Made by a program: the position numbers and the translations under genes
NCBI RefSeq assembly: GCF_002027555.1
Contig: NZ_MXAP01000050.1
Location: forward strand, 1-57,843
Source: Moraxella equi
Lineage (GTDB): Bacteria; Pseudomonadota; Gammaproteobacteria; Pseudomonadales; Moraxellaceae
Length of the DNA: 57,843 nt
Reading direction: 5' to 3'
The notes under the pieces: model-generated
Databases searched by the model: none
The model's input: only the letters and a program-made list of their open reading frames with translations
What the model was told of the DNA's origin: nothing
In this document: piece after piece, positions 44,734-53,407 of the stretch
Numbering within the stretch: position 1 is the first letter of the stretch
Layout: each line of letters starts with the position of its first letter

Positions 44734-45264
44734 ATGAAACAAATTCATATCGTTCTCTACACCCCCAAAATCCCCAACAATACCGGCAATGCCATTCGTC
44801 TGTGTGCCAATACAGGGGCAAAATTGCACCTTATCAAGCCCTTGGCCTTTGAGCTTGATGATAAAAAGCTAAGACGGGCGGGTCTTGACTATCATGAATA
44901 TGCCAACATGCAAGTACATGATGACTGGCAGACGTGCCGTGCTTATTTGGCAAGCGTGGGCGTGGATACGGTCGTGGCGATGACGACCAAGTTTAGCCGT
45001 CCGTTTTATAACTATGATTTTAAAGTTGGTAACAGCTCGGTGGCACTGGTGTTCGGCTCAGAGACAGACGGTTTGCCGTCTTTTGTGCGTGATGACATTG
45101 GGGCGGATAACTGGCTAAGATTGCCCATGCTCCCTGATTCTCGCAGTCTTAACCTGTCTAACAGCGTGGCGATTTGTCTGTATGAAGTGTGGCGACAGCT
45201 TGGTTTTGTCGGTGATGTTGGTGAGAGCGTGGGCTATCATCGTCTGTCTAGCCGTCCTGAGTGA
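44734..45264 (+). CDS. trmL: tRNA (cytidine(34)-2'-O)-methyltransferase TrmL
   Basis: SPOUT methyltransferase that modifies the wobble base of tRNA-Leu. The 176-residue protein shows YTPKIPNNTGNAIRLCANTGAKLHLIKPL (motif 1), ALVFGSETDGLP (motif 2) and RLPMLPDSRSLNLSNSVAICLYEVWRQL (motif 3). The size is a few residues above E. coli TrmL. It follows hemW by 21 bp and may be co-transcribed. The next 289 bp (45265-45553) are AT-rich and show no gene. Confidence 0.94.
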   Translation: MKQIHIVLYTPKIPNNTGNAIRLCANTGAKLHLIKPLAFELDDKKLRRAGLDYHEYANMQVHDDWQTCRAYLASVGVDTVVAMTTKFSRPFYNYDFKVGNSSVALVFGSETDGLPSFVRDDIGADNWLRLPMLPDSRSLNLSNSVAICLYEVWRQLGFVGDVGESVGYHRLSSRPE

Positions 45265-45553
45265 TGGTTTGGTTTGTTATTTGAATAATTTTTAAAATTT
45301 ACAAATATCGGTAACAGTCGCATTTGCCAAAAATAATAAGATTTTAACATAAACAAATTGTAATGTATTCCGATGGGGATTGTCTAAAAATATTGTTGAT
45401 TGCAATTTTGTTTTTTAAAATTTACCCCTTAATAAACTTATCATTTTTTTTAAATGATGTCAGTACTTGATGATTTGCTTTTAAAATTAATAAAATCATC
45501 TAAAATCAAAAACTGACACGAATCAATTTAACTTAACCTTTATTAATCACACC

Positions 45554-46084
45554 ATGTCTATCAAATCTTATTCTTGTATCCTATCCATTTTCTTTGCCCT
45601 TGGCTTAACCGCCTGCAACCAAACCGCCCCAACCGATAACGCCCCGACTGCCAAAGCAGATGGGCAGGCAGGGGCATTTGTCGGCTGTTATAGCGTTGAG
45701 AAAAATAGCCCTGCTCAGATAAAAGTGAGTGAGCAGGCAGGCGGTTTTGTCATGCAAATGAAAGAGCCTGACGGGGCAAAAACGCTGTGGGATAACCCCG
45801 AACCTTTGGATGAGATAAGCGTGGATGAGGCGTGGGATTATTTTGGCGTGAATGCCTTATCGCTTGATAAATCTGATGTCGAGCGTGTACTGGCACGCCC
45901 TGATGAGATGATGGTATTGGCAAAGATCAAGGACGCCAGTCAAAACATCAATCCAATGCTTGACAGTCCTTATGTGGTCTATATTTTTAAAGGGGCGAAC
46001 ACCATTTATCAAGTGCCGTGCGATGATACGCCTGTGGACATTGTCAAAGATGGCGAGAAAACAGTACAAGCGTTTTATCAGTGA
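45554..46084 (+). CDS. Hypothetical lipoprotein
   Basis: 176-residue protein with a lipoprotein signal (MSIKSYSCILSIFFALG) and a lipobox LTAC giving Cys21 as the lipid-bearing residue. The mature protein opens with a short Thr/Ala/Pro-rich stretch, then FVGCYSVEKNSPAQIKV with a Cys and a later Cys in YQVPCDDTPVDIVK, which could pair. I recognise no family. Its G-C-Y motif after the signal faintly recalls the W-x-C proteins at 51.8-54.9 kb. The start follows a weak ribosome binding site. Confidence 0.75.
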   Translation: MSIKSYSCILSIFFALGLTACNQTAPTDNAPTAKADGQAGAFVGCYSVEKNSPAQIKVSEQAGGFVMQMKEPDGAKTLWDNPEPLDEISVDEAWDYFGVNALSLDKSDVERVLARPDEMMVLAKIKDASQNINPMLDSPYVVYIFKGANTIYQVPCDDTPVDIVKDGEKTVQAFYQ

Positions 46085-46186
46085 CTTGTTCTGTTGGTCA
46101 TCCTTTGGTGGTAGGCGATACGTGTTTGGCTAGTGGGCTTGGGGTGAGATGTCTGTTATGATTTCACCCAAAATTTATTTTCACTA

Positions 46187-46391
46187 GGGCGTGTTGAATG
46201 TTGGTATTTGCAATGAAAAATGAGAAAAATCGCACGTTTTTCAAGGAAAAAACTTGAGATTGATAGTCATTCTATCAAGCAAGTTTTTGACTTCGAGCCA
46301 CAAGATTTAGCCATTTTTCATGCAAAAATGGATTAAAGCATTAAAATTTTCATCTTATTTCATAAAAATGTTATCAATGTTCAGCACGCCC
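46187..46391 (-). mobile_element. MITE-like element, copy C (205 bp, inverted)
   Basis: Same element as copies A and B in the opposite orientation, flanked by TA (46185-46186, 46392-46393). The ends are GGGCGTGTTGAATG and TGTTCAGCACGCCC. The core inverted repeat TTGATAG / CTATCAA is present. It sits between the lipoprotein gene and the aceE promoter region. The remainder of the gap (46085-46184, 46394-46535) is AT-rich. Confidence 0.88.
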
Positions 46392-46535
46392 TATTTATTT
46401 AAAAAATAGTTCAATGATAAACATTTACCAAAAAACATAACAAATTTTAGGCAAAGTCTTTTATAATATATGACTAAAATTAGCTTTTATAAAAAGTAAC
46501 TTTTCACAGCTTTTCACAAAAGTGACATAGTTTTC

Positions 46536-46558
46536 TGTCAAGCTATCTGTGCTTGACA
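46536..46558. promoter_or_regulatory. Inverted repeat overlapping a TTGACA box upstream of aceE
   Basis: TGTCAAGC-TATCTGT-GCTTGACA is a perfect 8-bp inverted repeat. Its right arm contains the -35-like hexamer TTGACA (46553-46558); the -10 is weak. Its position 46 bp before the aceE start suggests an operator or a leader structure controlling the pyruvate dehydrogenase genes. Confidence 0.5.
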
Positions 46559-46604
46559 TTCATCGCTAAGTTCATCTTAGCATTCACAACAGTAGGAAAA
46601 TTTT

Positions 46605-49436
46605 ATGACGACCTATTACAACGATTCCGACCATGTAGAAACCCAAGAGTGGCTTGATGCATTTGAGTCGGTCATCAAAAACGCCGACAAAGAGCGGGCT
46701 CAATTCTTATTAAAAGCCCTATATAACAAAGCCGTACAAGAAGGCTTGCCCTTTAACCGCCTAGACACCGCCTACATCAATACCATTCCCGCCGAGGACG
46801 AGCCTGCTTACCCAGGGGATTTGCACCTAGAGCGTAAAATCCGCTCAATCATGCGTTATAACGCCCTAGCGATGGTGATGCGTGCTAACCTAAATGACGA
46901 TGATTTGGGTGGGCATTTGGCGACATTTGCGTCATCGGCAACCCTGTATGAAACTGGTTTTAACCACTTTTGGCGAGCTCCAAGCGAGAACCACGGTGGC
47001 GACATGATTTATTATCAAGGTCATGGCGCCCCTGGTATGTACGCTCGCTCCTTTATGGAAGGTCGTCTGTCAGAAGAACAACTCAAAAACTTCCGCCGTG
47101 AAGTGGACGGCAAAGGTCTATCAAGCTATCCGCACCCTTATTTGATGCCTGACTACTGGCAGTTCCCGACTGTATCTATGGGTCTTGGACCTTTGATGAG
47201 TATCTATCAAGCCCGCACCCAAAAGTACCTAACCAACCGTAGCCTTATCAAAGATGAAGACCGCAAAGTGTGGGCGTTCCTAGGCGACGGTGAGACGGAC
47301 GAGCCAGAGAGCTTGGGTGCCATCTCAATGGCAGGTCGTGAAAAATTAGACAACCTAATTTGGGTCATCAACTGTAACTTACAACGCCTTGACGGTCCTG
47401 TGCGTGGTAATGGCAAAATCATTCAAGAGTTAGAATCGGTATTCCGTGGGGCAGGCTGGCGTGTGATTAAAGTCATCTGGGGCGATCATTGGGACAGCCT
47501 ACTTGCCAAAGACACATCGGGTGCGTTAAAGCAACGCATGGAAGAAGTGGTGGACGGTGAATATCAGCTTTATACCGCTCGTGACGGTGCGTTTGTACGC
47601 AAAGAATTCTTTGGTAAATACCCAGAGCTTGCCGACATGGCGTCTGCCTTGTCTGATGATGAAATCATGCGTCTAAACCGTGGCGGACACGACCCCAAAA
47701 AGGTCTATGCTGCTTATGCCGAAGCCATGAAAACCAAGGGTCAGCCAACTGTTATCCTTGTTAAAACTGTCAAGGGCTATGGTCTATCCAAGCAAATCCA
47801 AGCGGTAAACAAAGCTCACCAATTGAAAAAACTAGACGAGAGCGGTCTAAAATACTTCCGTGACAGATTTGACCTACCAATCAGCGATGACGAATTGCAA
47901 AACTTGCCATTTTACCGCCCAAGCGAAGACAGTCCTGAATACAAATACCTAATGGGTCGCCGTGAATCTTTGGGCGGACACTTGCCTGCTCGCCGTAGCG
48001 GTCATATCCCACTAGAAATCCCCGAATTGTCTGTGTTTGACGGTGTGTTACAAGGCAGTAAAGGAAAAGAGCAGTCCACCACGATGGTATTTGTGCGTTT
48101 GCTTTCGGCACTATTAAAAGACAAAGGGCTAAACAAATACGTTGTGCCTATCGTTCCTGATGAAGCTCGTACCTTTGGATTGGAGGGCATGTTCCGTCAA
48201 CTTGGCATTTATTCATCAGTCGGTCAAAACTATGTTGCCGAAGATGCCGAAGCACTCATGGGCTACAAAGAAGCCAAAGACGGGCATATGCTAGAAGAGG
48301 GCATTAACGAAGCAGGGGCGATGAGTTCGTGGATTAGCCTTGCCACAAGCTACTCAACCAATGCTCTGCCGATGATTCCGATGTACATCTACTACTCGAT
48401 GTTTGGCTTCCAGCGTATTGGCGACCTTGCATGGGCGGCAGGTGACATGCAAGCCCAAGGCTTCTTGTTTGGGGCAACCGCAGGACGTACCACGCTAAAC
48501 GGCGAGGGCCTACAACACCAAGATGGTCACAGCCACATTCTATTTGGCACCGTACCAAACTGTGTCAGCTATGACCCATGCTTTGGCTATGAGCTTGCTG
48601 TTATCGTGCATGACGGTCTAAAACGTATGTATGGCAATGGTGAACGTGTGTACTACTATATCACACTCATGAATGAAAACTACGACCAACCTGCCATTGG
48701 TGACAACAGACAAGCCATTGAAGAAGGTATCAAGCGTGGTATGTACCTACTAGAAGACAACGGCTCAACCCAAGTGCAGCTACTTGGCTCAGGCGTGATT
48801 CTAAGAGAAGTGCAAAAAGCAGCTCGTATCTTGGCAGAAGAGTTTAACATCAAAGCCAACGTATGGAGTGTAACGAGCTTTAATGAGCTGACTCGTGACG
48901 GCATGGCGTGCGACGATTACAACCGCTTGCACCCAACGGACGAACCAAAACTACCTTGGGTCACCACACAGCTTGCCCCACACAAAGGTATCGTGGTTGC
49001 TGCTACCGACTATATGCGTAACTATCCTGAGCAGATTCGTGGCTGGCTACCTGACACACGCCCTTATACCACGCTAGGCACAGACGGTTTTGGACGTTCG
49101 GACACTCGTGCCAACTTGCGTAGCTTCTTTAATGTGGATGCAGCTCATATCGTGGTCGCCACCTTGAAAAAGTTGGCGGACGAGGGCGAGATTGACGTGC
49201 GTTTGGTTAAAGATGCCATTTCTAGCTTTGGTATTGATGCTGACCAACTTCCTGCATGGCAGCCGCAACCACACCATGACTACTACCCAGATGCCCCAGC
49301 TCCTGCGCGCCCAACACCAAAAGCTGTGCCTGAGCTAAAAGATGAGCCAGACAGTGCCATCAGCACCGAAGGGCGTAGCGAAGATAAGGCAGATGCCAAA
49401 CTGCTTAACGACAGCAATATTACCGAACCCAAATAA
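46605..49436 (+). CDS. aceE: Pyruvate dehydrogenase E1 component
   Basis: Thiamine-diphosphate homodimeric E1 that decarboxylates pyruvate and acylates the lipoyl group of AceF. The 943-residue protein has the ThDP-binding motif GDGETDEPESLGAISMAGREKLDNLIWVINCNLQRLDGPVRGN, the N-terminal NHFWRAPSENHGGDMIYYQGHGAPG segment, and DGHSHILFGTVPN in the second domain. After SSFGID (where E. coli AceE ends soon after, at 887 residues) there is an extra tail of about 55 residues (residues about 888-943), Pro/Asp/Ala/Glu-rich and probably disordered. It is the first gene of the operon, 11 bp before aceF. Confidence 0.97.
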   Translation: MTTYYNDSDHVETQEWLDAFESVIKNADKERAQFLLKALYNKAVQEGLPFNRLDTAYINTIPAEDEPAYPGDLHLERKIRSIMRYNALAMVMRANLNDDDLGGHLATFASSATLYETGFNHFWRAPSENHGGDMIYYQGHGAPGMYARSFMEGRLSEEQLKNFRREVDGKGLSSYPHPYLMPDYWQFPTVSMGLGPLMSIYQARTQKYLTNRSLIKDEDRKVWAFLGDGETDEPESLGAISMAGREKLDNLIWVINCNLQRLDGPVRGNGKIIQELESVFRGAGWRVIKVIWGDHWDSLLAKDTSGALKQRMEEVVDGEYQLYTARDGAFVRKEFFGKYPELADMASALSDDEIMRLNRGGHDPKKVYAAYAEAMKTKGQPTVILVKTVKGYGLSKQIQAVNKAHQLKKLDESGLKYFRDRFDLPISDDELQNLPFYRPSEDSPEYKYLMGRRESLGGHLPARRSGHIPLEIPELSVFDGVLQGSKGKEQSTTMVFVRLLSALLKDKGLNKYVVPIVPDEARTFGLEGMFRQLGIYSSVGQNYVAEDAEALMGYKEAKDGHMLEEGINEAGAMSSWISLATSYSTNALPMIPMYIYYSMFGFQRIGDLAWAAGDMQAQGFLFGATAGRTTLNGEGLQHQDGHSHILFGTVPNCVSYDPCFGYELAVIVHDGLKRMYGNGERVYYYITLMNENYDQPAIGDNRQAIEEGIKRGMYLLEDNGSTQVQLLGSGVILREVQKAARILAEEFNIKANVWSVTSFNELTRDGMACDDYNRLHPTDEPKLPWVTTQLAPHKGIVVAATDYMRNYPEQIRGWLPDTRPYTTLGTDGFGRSDTRANLRSFFNVDAAHIVVATLKKLADEGEIDVRLVKDAISSFGIDADQLPAWQPQPHHDYYPDAPAPARPTPKAVPELKDEPDSAISTEGRSEDKADAKLLNDSNITEPK

Positions 49437-49447
49437 GGAGACAAATC

Positions 49448-51097
49448 ATGCAAATTAAAGCCCCCGATTTGGGTGTAGACAGTGCCGAAGTGGCAGAAAT
49501 TTTGGTAAAAGTTGGCGATGTTATTTCCGAAAATGACAGCCTAATTTTGGCGGAATCTGACAAAGCGTCCGTAGAAGTGCCGTCCCTTGTGGGCGGTACC
49601 GTAACCGCCATTTTGGTAAAAGTTGGCGACAGTATCTCTGAGGGTACAGCCCTTTTTGAGGTAGAAGCAGGTCAATCTGACTCTACTTCAAAAGCAGAAA
49701 CTCAAGAAGTCCCACAAGAACCAAAAGAAGAGCCGCAAGCTCCAAAAGCTGAAGAGTCAAAATCCGAACCAGCCCTAAGTGCGGTTTCGGGCGGTGCAAG
49801 CCAAACGCACAGCCTACCTGATTTGGGCGTGGATAGTGCTGAAGTTGCCGAAGTGCTTGTTAAGGTTGGCGATAGCGTTACTGAGGGTCAATCCTTGCTA
49901 CTTGTTGAGTCTGACAAAGCATCTGTGGAAGTGCCAGCCCCACTTGACGGCGTGGTAGAGGCGATTTTGGTACATGCTGGCGATACCGTAACCAACGGTC
50001 AAGCCTTTATTGCCATTAAAGGTGGTTCTGCCCCCGCCCAAACGTCCGCTCTAAGCGAAACCAAAGCAGAAGTCAAAACTGATACGCCTAAGACAGAAGC
50101 GCCAAAAGCCCCCGCCCAAACTTCTGCCCCTGCAAGCGGTGCCAAACTGCCAGAAGCAGAAGTGAACGCTCGTGCCAAAGACGCTCACGCAGGACCTGCC
50201 GTGCGTAAGTTGGCTCGTGAATTGGGCGTGGATATTAGCCTTGTGAAGGGAACAGCTCCACACGGTCGTATCCTAAAAGAAGACTTGTTTGGCTATGTCA
50301 AGTCGGTCATCAGCAGTGCCACCACCAAGCCCACTGCCAGCGTGGCAAGCGGTTCGGCGATTAGTCTGCCACCACTGCCTGACATGAGCAATAAAGAAAT
50401 CTGGGGTGAGATTGAGACGGTTGATCTAACGCGCCTACAAAAAGTCTCTATTCCGCAGCTCAACCTAAACACGCTTTTGCCACAAGTTACGCAGTTTGAT
50501 TTGGCGGACATTACCGACACCGAAGCCATGCGTAACGAGCTAAAAGCCGAGTTTAAGGCACAAGGCGTGAGCCTTACCATTTTAGCGTTTATCGTTAAGG
50601 CGGTGGCGTATGCTCTGACTCAGCACCCCAAATTCAACAGCCACGTGTCGGATGACAACACCCAAATGATTATCCGTAAATCGGTGAACATGGGTATTGC
50701 GGTGGCGACCGATGACGGTTTGATTGTGCCTGTGATTCGTGATGCCCAAGCCAAAGGCATTCGCCAGCTTGCCATTGAGATTGGCGAGCTTGCCAAAAAA
50801 GCCCGTGATAAGAAACTGTCCGCCAAAGACTTGCAAGGTGCGTCATTCACCATTTCAAGCCAAGGCAACATGGGAGGTACTTATTTCACACCGCTGGTTA
50901 ATCACCCACAAGTGGCAATTTTGGGGATTTCTGAATCTACCTATCAGCCACGTTGGAATGGCAAAGAGTTTGAACCACGTCTTATGCTACCGCTATCGTT
51001 GTCATACGACCATCGTACGATTAACGGAGCAGATGCGGCGGTGTTTACTCGCTATATCGCCAAATTGCTTGCTGACCCACGCAAAATTTTACTGTAA
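49448..51097 (+). CDS. aceF: Dihydrolipoamide acetyltransferase E2 of pyruvate dehydrogenase
   Basis: Core acetyltransferase of the pyruvate dehydrogenase complex. The 549-residue protein has two N-terminal lipoyl domains, each with the lipoyl-lysine motif ESDKASVEVP (lysines at residues about 39 and 157). Their openings are near-identical (PDLGVDSAEVAE(I/V)LVKVGD). A Pro/Ala/Glu linker follows, then a peripheral E1/E3-binding domain (ARAKDAHAGPAVRKLARELGVD), another linker and the catalytic domain (residues about 310-549). The active-site motif reads YDHRTING: the catalytic His is present, and Asn replaces the Asp of HxxxDG, as I recall for Azotobacter E2p. The gene for E3 (lpd) does not follow. 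Confidence 0.96.
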   Translation: MQIKAPDLGVDSAEVAEILVKVGDVISENDSLILAESDKASVEVPSLVGGTVTAILVKVGDSISEGTALFEVEAGQSDSTSKAETQEVPQEPKEEPQAPKAEESKSEPALSAVSGGASQTHSLPDLGVDSAEVAEVLVKVGDSVTEGQSLLLVESDKASVEVPAPLDGVVEAILVHAGDTVTNGQAFIAIKGGSAPAQTSALSETKAEVKTDTPKTEAPKAPAQTSAPASGAKLPEAEVNARAKDAHAGPAVRKLARELGVDISLVKGTAPHGRILKEDLFGYVKSVISSATTKPTASVASGSAISLPPLPDMSNKEIWGEIETVDLTRLQKVSIPQLNLNTLLPQVTQFDLADITDTEAMRNELKAEFKAQGVSLTILAFIVKAVAYALTQHPKFNSHVSDDNTQMIIRKSVNMGIAVATDDGLIVPVIRDAQAKGIRQLAIEIGELAKKARDKKLSAKDLQGASFTISSQGNMGGTYFTPLVNHPQVAILGISESTYQPRWNGKEFEPRLMLPLSLSYDHRTINGADAAVFTRYIAKLLADPRKILL

Positions 51098-51118
51098 TTT
51101 TAGTAAAATAAAACCCAC

Positions 51119-51148
51119 AAAAAAGGCGGAAATTTTTCCGTCTTTTTT
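51119..51148 (+). terminator. Terminator of aceEF
   Basis: A hairpin AAAAAAGGCGGAAA / TTTCCGTCTTTTTT with one G-T pair and a short T loop, followed by T-rich sequence. Confidence 0.85.
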
Positions 51149-51181
51149 GTTATAATTTTAAAAATTTAACCAGAAAAAACC

Positions 51182-51811
51182 ATGCCAAACCGCCGTAGCC
51201 TATTAAAATCACTCATCGTCCTGCTCATTGCCTTCGCCATTGGGTGTAGCGACACGCCCAAATATACCGCCATGTCAAGCGGGGCAAAGGTTGTGGCATT
51301 GGGCGATAGTCTAACCTTTGGCTATGGGGCGGACAAATCCCAAAGCTATCCTGTTGTCCTTGCTCAAAAAACAGGCTGGAACATCATCAATATGGGCGTT
51401 AATGGCGATACGACCAAAGACGTACTTAACCGCATGGACAGCGTGATTGGCGAAAATCCCAAATTGGTGCTACTGGGGATTGGCGGCAATGACGTGCTAA
51501 GACGAGTAAATGCCAGCGAAACCCGTGCTAATTTGGTAAGCATTATCAAGGTATTGCAAGACAAAAATATCCCTGTGGTGCTGATTGCCGAGCCACATTT
51601 ATCCGCCAGTGCCCTGTTTGGCAAGGCAAGCGATAACCCTGTGTATAAAGACGTAGCGAGCGAGATGAACGTTCCATTACTTGAAAAAGCATGGTCAAAT
51701 ATCCTATCGGACGACAAACTAAAATCCGACCAAATCCACGCCAATGGGGTAGGGTACGCCAAATTTGCCGATGAGTTATATCAGTTTTTAAAGGAAATTG
51801 GCTATGTCTAA
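51182..51811 (+). CDS. GDSL/SGNH-family esterase lipoprotein (TesA-like)
   Basis: 209-residue hydrolase of the SGNH fold. A basic N terminus and hydrophobic stretch (SLLKSLIVLLIAFAIGC) ends in a lipobox-like Cys, so it is probably membrane-anchored. Catalytic blocks are GDSLTFGYG (Ser), NMGVNGDTTKD (Gly), GIGGNDVLR (Asn) and DQIHANGVGYAKFAD (Asp/His), all intact. TesA (thioesterase I/lysophospholipase) is the closest known relative, though TesA is a soluble periplasmic enzyme. Its stop overlaps the start of the next gene by 8 bp, so the secreted-protein cluster may be one transcript. Confidence 0.9.
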   Translation: MPNRRSLLKSLIVLLIAFAIGCSDTPKYTAMSSGAKVVALGDSLTFGYGADKSQSYPVVLAQKTGWNIINMGVNGDTTKDVLNRMDSVIGENPKLVLLGIGGNDVLRRVNASETRANLVSIIKVLQDKNIPVVLIAEPHLSASALFGKASDNPVYKDVASEMNVPLLEKAWSNILSDDKLKSDQIHANGVGYAKFADELYQFLKEIGYV

Positions 51812-52349
51812 ACGCATGATGAGTGCCAGTCTAAGTCTGTGCATGATACTGCCGATAATTGGTCTTGCCAATCCGTCATATAGCCCCCATGCTGATAGCG
51901 ATAAAGCCCTGATTGGCAAATGGCAATGCCATATCAAACACGCCAATCCGCTCATTAAACAAGAAAGTCAGTTGCAGTTTTTTAAAAACCACACCATGCA
52001 CGAGCATATTCGCATTTATTATGGACAGCCTAATGATTATGCCTATCAAATCGAATCCGCCACTGCCAAATCGTCATGGACATTGGCACAAGAGACCCTG
52101 CATTATGGCAATCATCAATTTCATAATTATGCCGTCAGAATGCCAAATGCCAATAAAGATGATTTGGAGCAGGCAAGTATCGCCCTACAAAAATCCTTGC
52201 CAATGGTGCAGGACATGATGAATAATGACATTAACAAAAGAACGTTTGATATTCATTTTATCAATAAAAAATCTTTTATCATGAATGATGTGGACAGTCA
52301 GATATTTACCACGTGTCATAAACAAGGTTTATTTGGTTTTATTTTATAA
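51804..52349 (+). CDS. Small secreted W-x-C family protein, member 1
   Basis: 181-residue protein with a signal peptide (MSKRMMSASLSLCMILPIIGLA) and mature start KALIGKWQCHIKHANP. It shares with the three downstream relatives a (L/V)(V/I)GxWxC motif soon after the signal and a C-terminal Cys preceded by Thr/His (here FTTCHKQ), so a single intramolecular disulfide is likely. In between it has mixed beta-rich sequence (FFKNHTMHEHIRIYYG). The function is unknown. The start at 51804 overlaps the GDSL gene and has a ribosome binding site (AAGGA); the family is the least conserved here. Confidence 0.65.
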   Translation: MSKRMMSASLSLCMILPIIGLANPSYSPHADSDKALIGKWQCHIKHANPLIKQESQLQFFKNHTMHEHIRIYYGQPNDYAYQIESATAKSSWTLAQETLHYGNHQFHNYAVRMPNANKDDLEQASIALQKSLPMVQDMMNNDINKRTFDIHFINKKSFIMNDVDSQIFTTCHKQGLFGFIL

Positions 52350-52358
52350 GGAATAATC

Positions 52359-52832
52359 ATGCAAAAATCTCTTTTATGGGCGATGATATTACCCATGACA
52401 GCCTTAGCAAATAGCAATATATCTGCCCCTGATGTGGTAGGTGATTGGCGTTGCGTGGCAGATAGTGAATACTATTTGGTAAAAACACTCATGCGTTATC
52501 ATGCCGATGGTACGGCAACGGAGTTTATGGAAACCAAAGAAAGAGTAGATAATTTGCCTGAATTGGAATTTAGTATCATGAATTATCAATGGCAACTCAA
52601 AGATAATAAGCTATTGATGAGTAATCCAGACATCACTTATTATCAATATTATTTTATTTTACCTGATGGTGGCTTTTATAAATTTGACGATAAAGTAAAT
52701 GCAGAAGGTAGGGCATTAATGATGGAGAGTTTTGAAGAAAATAATTGGCATTATCTTGAATTTGATGGCAAAGATAAACACCGTTATTATTTTGAAGATG
52801 GTTTTGAAGGGCATTGCCAACGCTTAAAATAA
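52359..52832 (+). CDS. Small secreted W-x-C family protein, member 2
   Basis: 157-residue protein with signal peptide MQKSLLWAMILPMTALA and mature start near NSNISAPDVVGDWRCVADSEYYLVKTLMRYHADGTATEFM. It ends FEGHCQRLK. The W-R-C and H-C-Q-R motifs mark it as a relative of members 1, 3 and 4. The core looks like a small beta-barrel (repeated short strands ending in F/Y), lipocalin-like in feel, but I cannot name a family. The start has a ribosome binding site (AAGGAATAA). It is 9 bp after member 1. Confidence 0.7.
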   Translation: MQKSLLWAMILPMTALANSNISAPDVVGDWRCVADSEYYLVKTLMRYHADGTATEFMETKERVDNLPELEFSIMNYQWQLKDNKLLMSNPDITYYQYYFILPDGGFYKFDDKVNAEGRALMMESFEENNWHYLEFDGKDKHRYYFEDGFEGHCQRLK

Positions 52833-52874
52833 GTTTGGTTTTAATGATTGATTGTATATTAATTGGAGATAATA

Positions 52875-53393
52875 ATGCTTAAAAATTTTCTTGCGTGTAT
52901 TTTGTTTTTACCAACATTAGTAATGGCAAATCTTTAACAGAGTTTGGTGGGTAAATGGGAATATAAGGGCATAGAAGATGAATATTTTCACTATACCAGC
53001 GATATTGAATATCGTGATGATGGTATATTGTCCGAAAAATCTATTGTGTATCAATGGGATAAAGATGATGATTTTTATCAAATAGACACCGTCAGAATGT
53101 TGTTTAAATATCGTGTGATGGGCGATAAGGTTGTTTATTATGATGGGATTGTTCAATCTTATGCGGTGGATATGCCCAATCTTGATGAGAGTGTTTATTA
53201 TTTGAGCGAAAGAGATGAATTGATAAATTCCATAGTTGTGATGGAACGGTCTGAAGCCGAACAGATGATATCAGAAGATATGATAAGTCGCATTCGTTTT
53301 CTTGATAAAGATACCTATATTACCGCCTTTGAAAGCATTGATGAAGATTTTCCAACCGATATTGAAAATAACCATTGCAAACGTAAAATTTAA
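52875..53393 (+). pseudogene. Small secreted W-x-C family protein, member 3, with in-frame stop
   Basis: A single frame of 173 codons, interrupted by one stop codon TAA at 52935-52937 (codon 21), exactly between the signal peptide (MLKNFLACILFLPTLVMA, then NL) and the mature domain (QSLVGKWEYKGIEDEYFHYTSD ... ENNHCKRKI). The upstream part has a ribosome binding site (GGAGAT). A single C-to-T change (CAA to TAA) would explain it. In this copy the first cysteine of the W-x-C motif is also replaced by Tyr while the C-terminal His-Cys-Lys-Arg is kept. Either the gene is decaying or the base is a sequencing error. Confidence 0.75.
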
Positions 53394-53407
53394 TTTGGAG
53401 TAAAGTC

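Noticed and set aside
51001..51060. Inactive AceF because HxxxDG reads HRTING
   Set aside because: An Asn at this position is, as I recall, also found in active E2p proteins of Azotobacter/Pseudomonas type, so it does not imply loss of activity.
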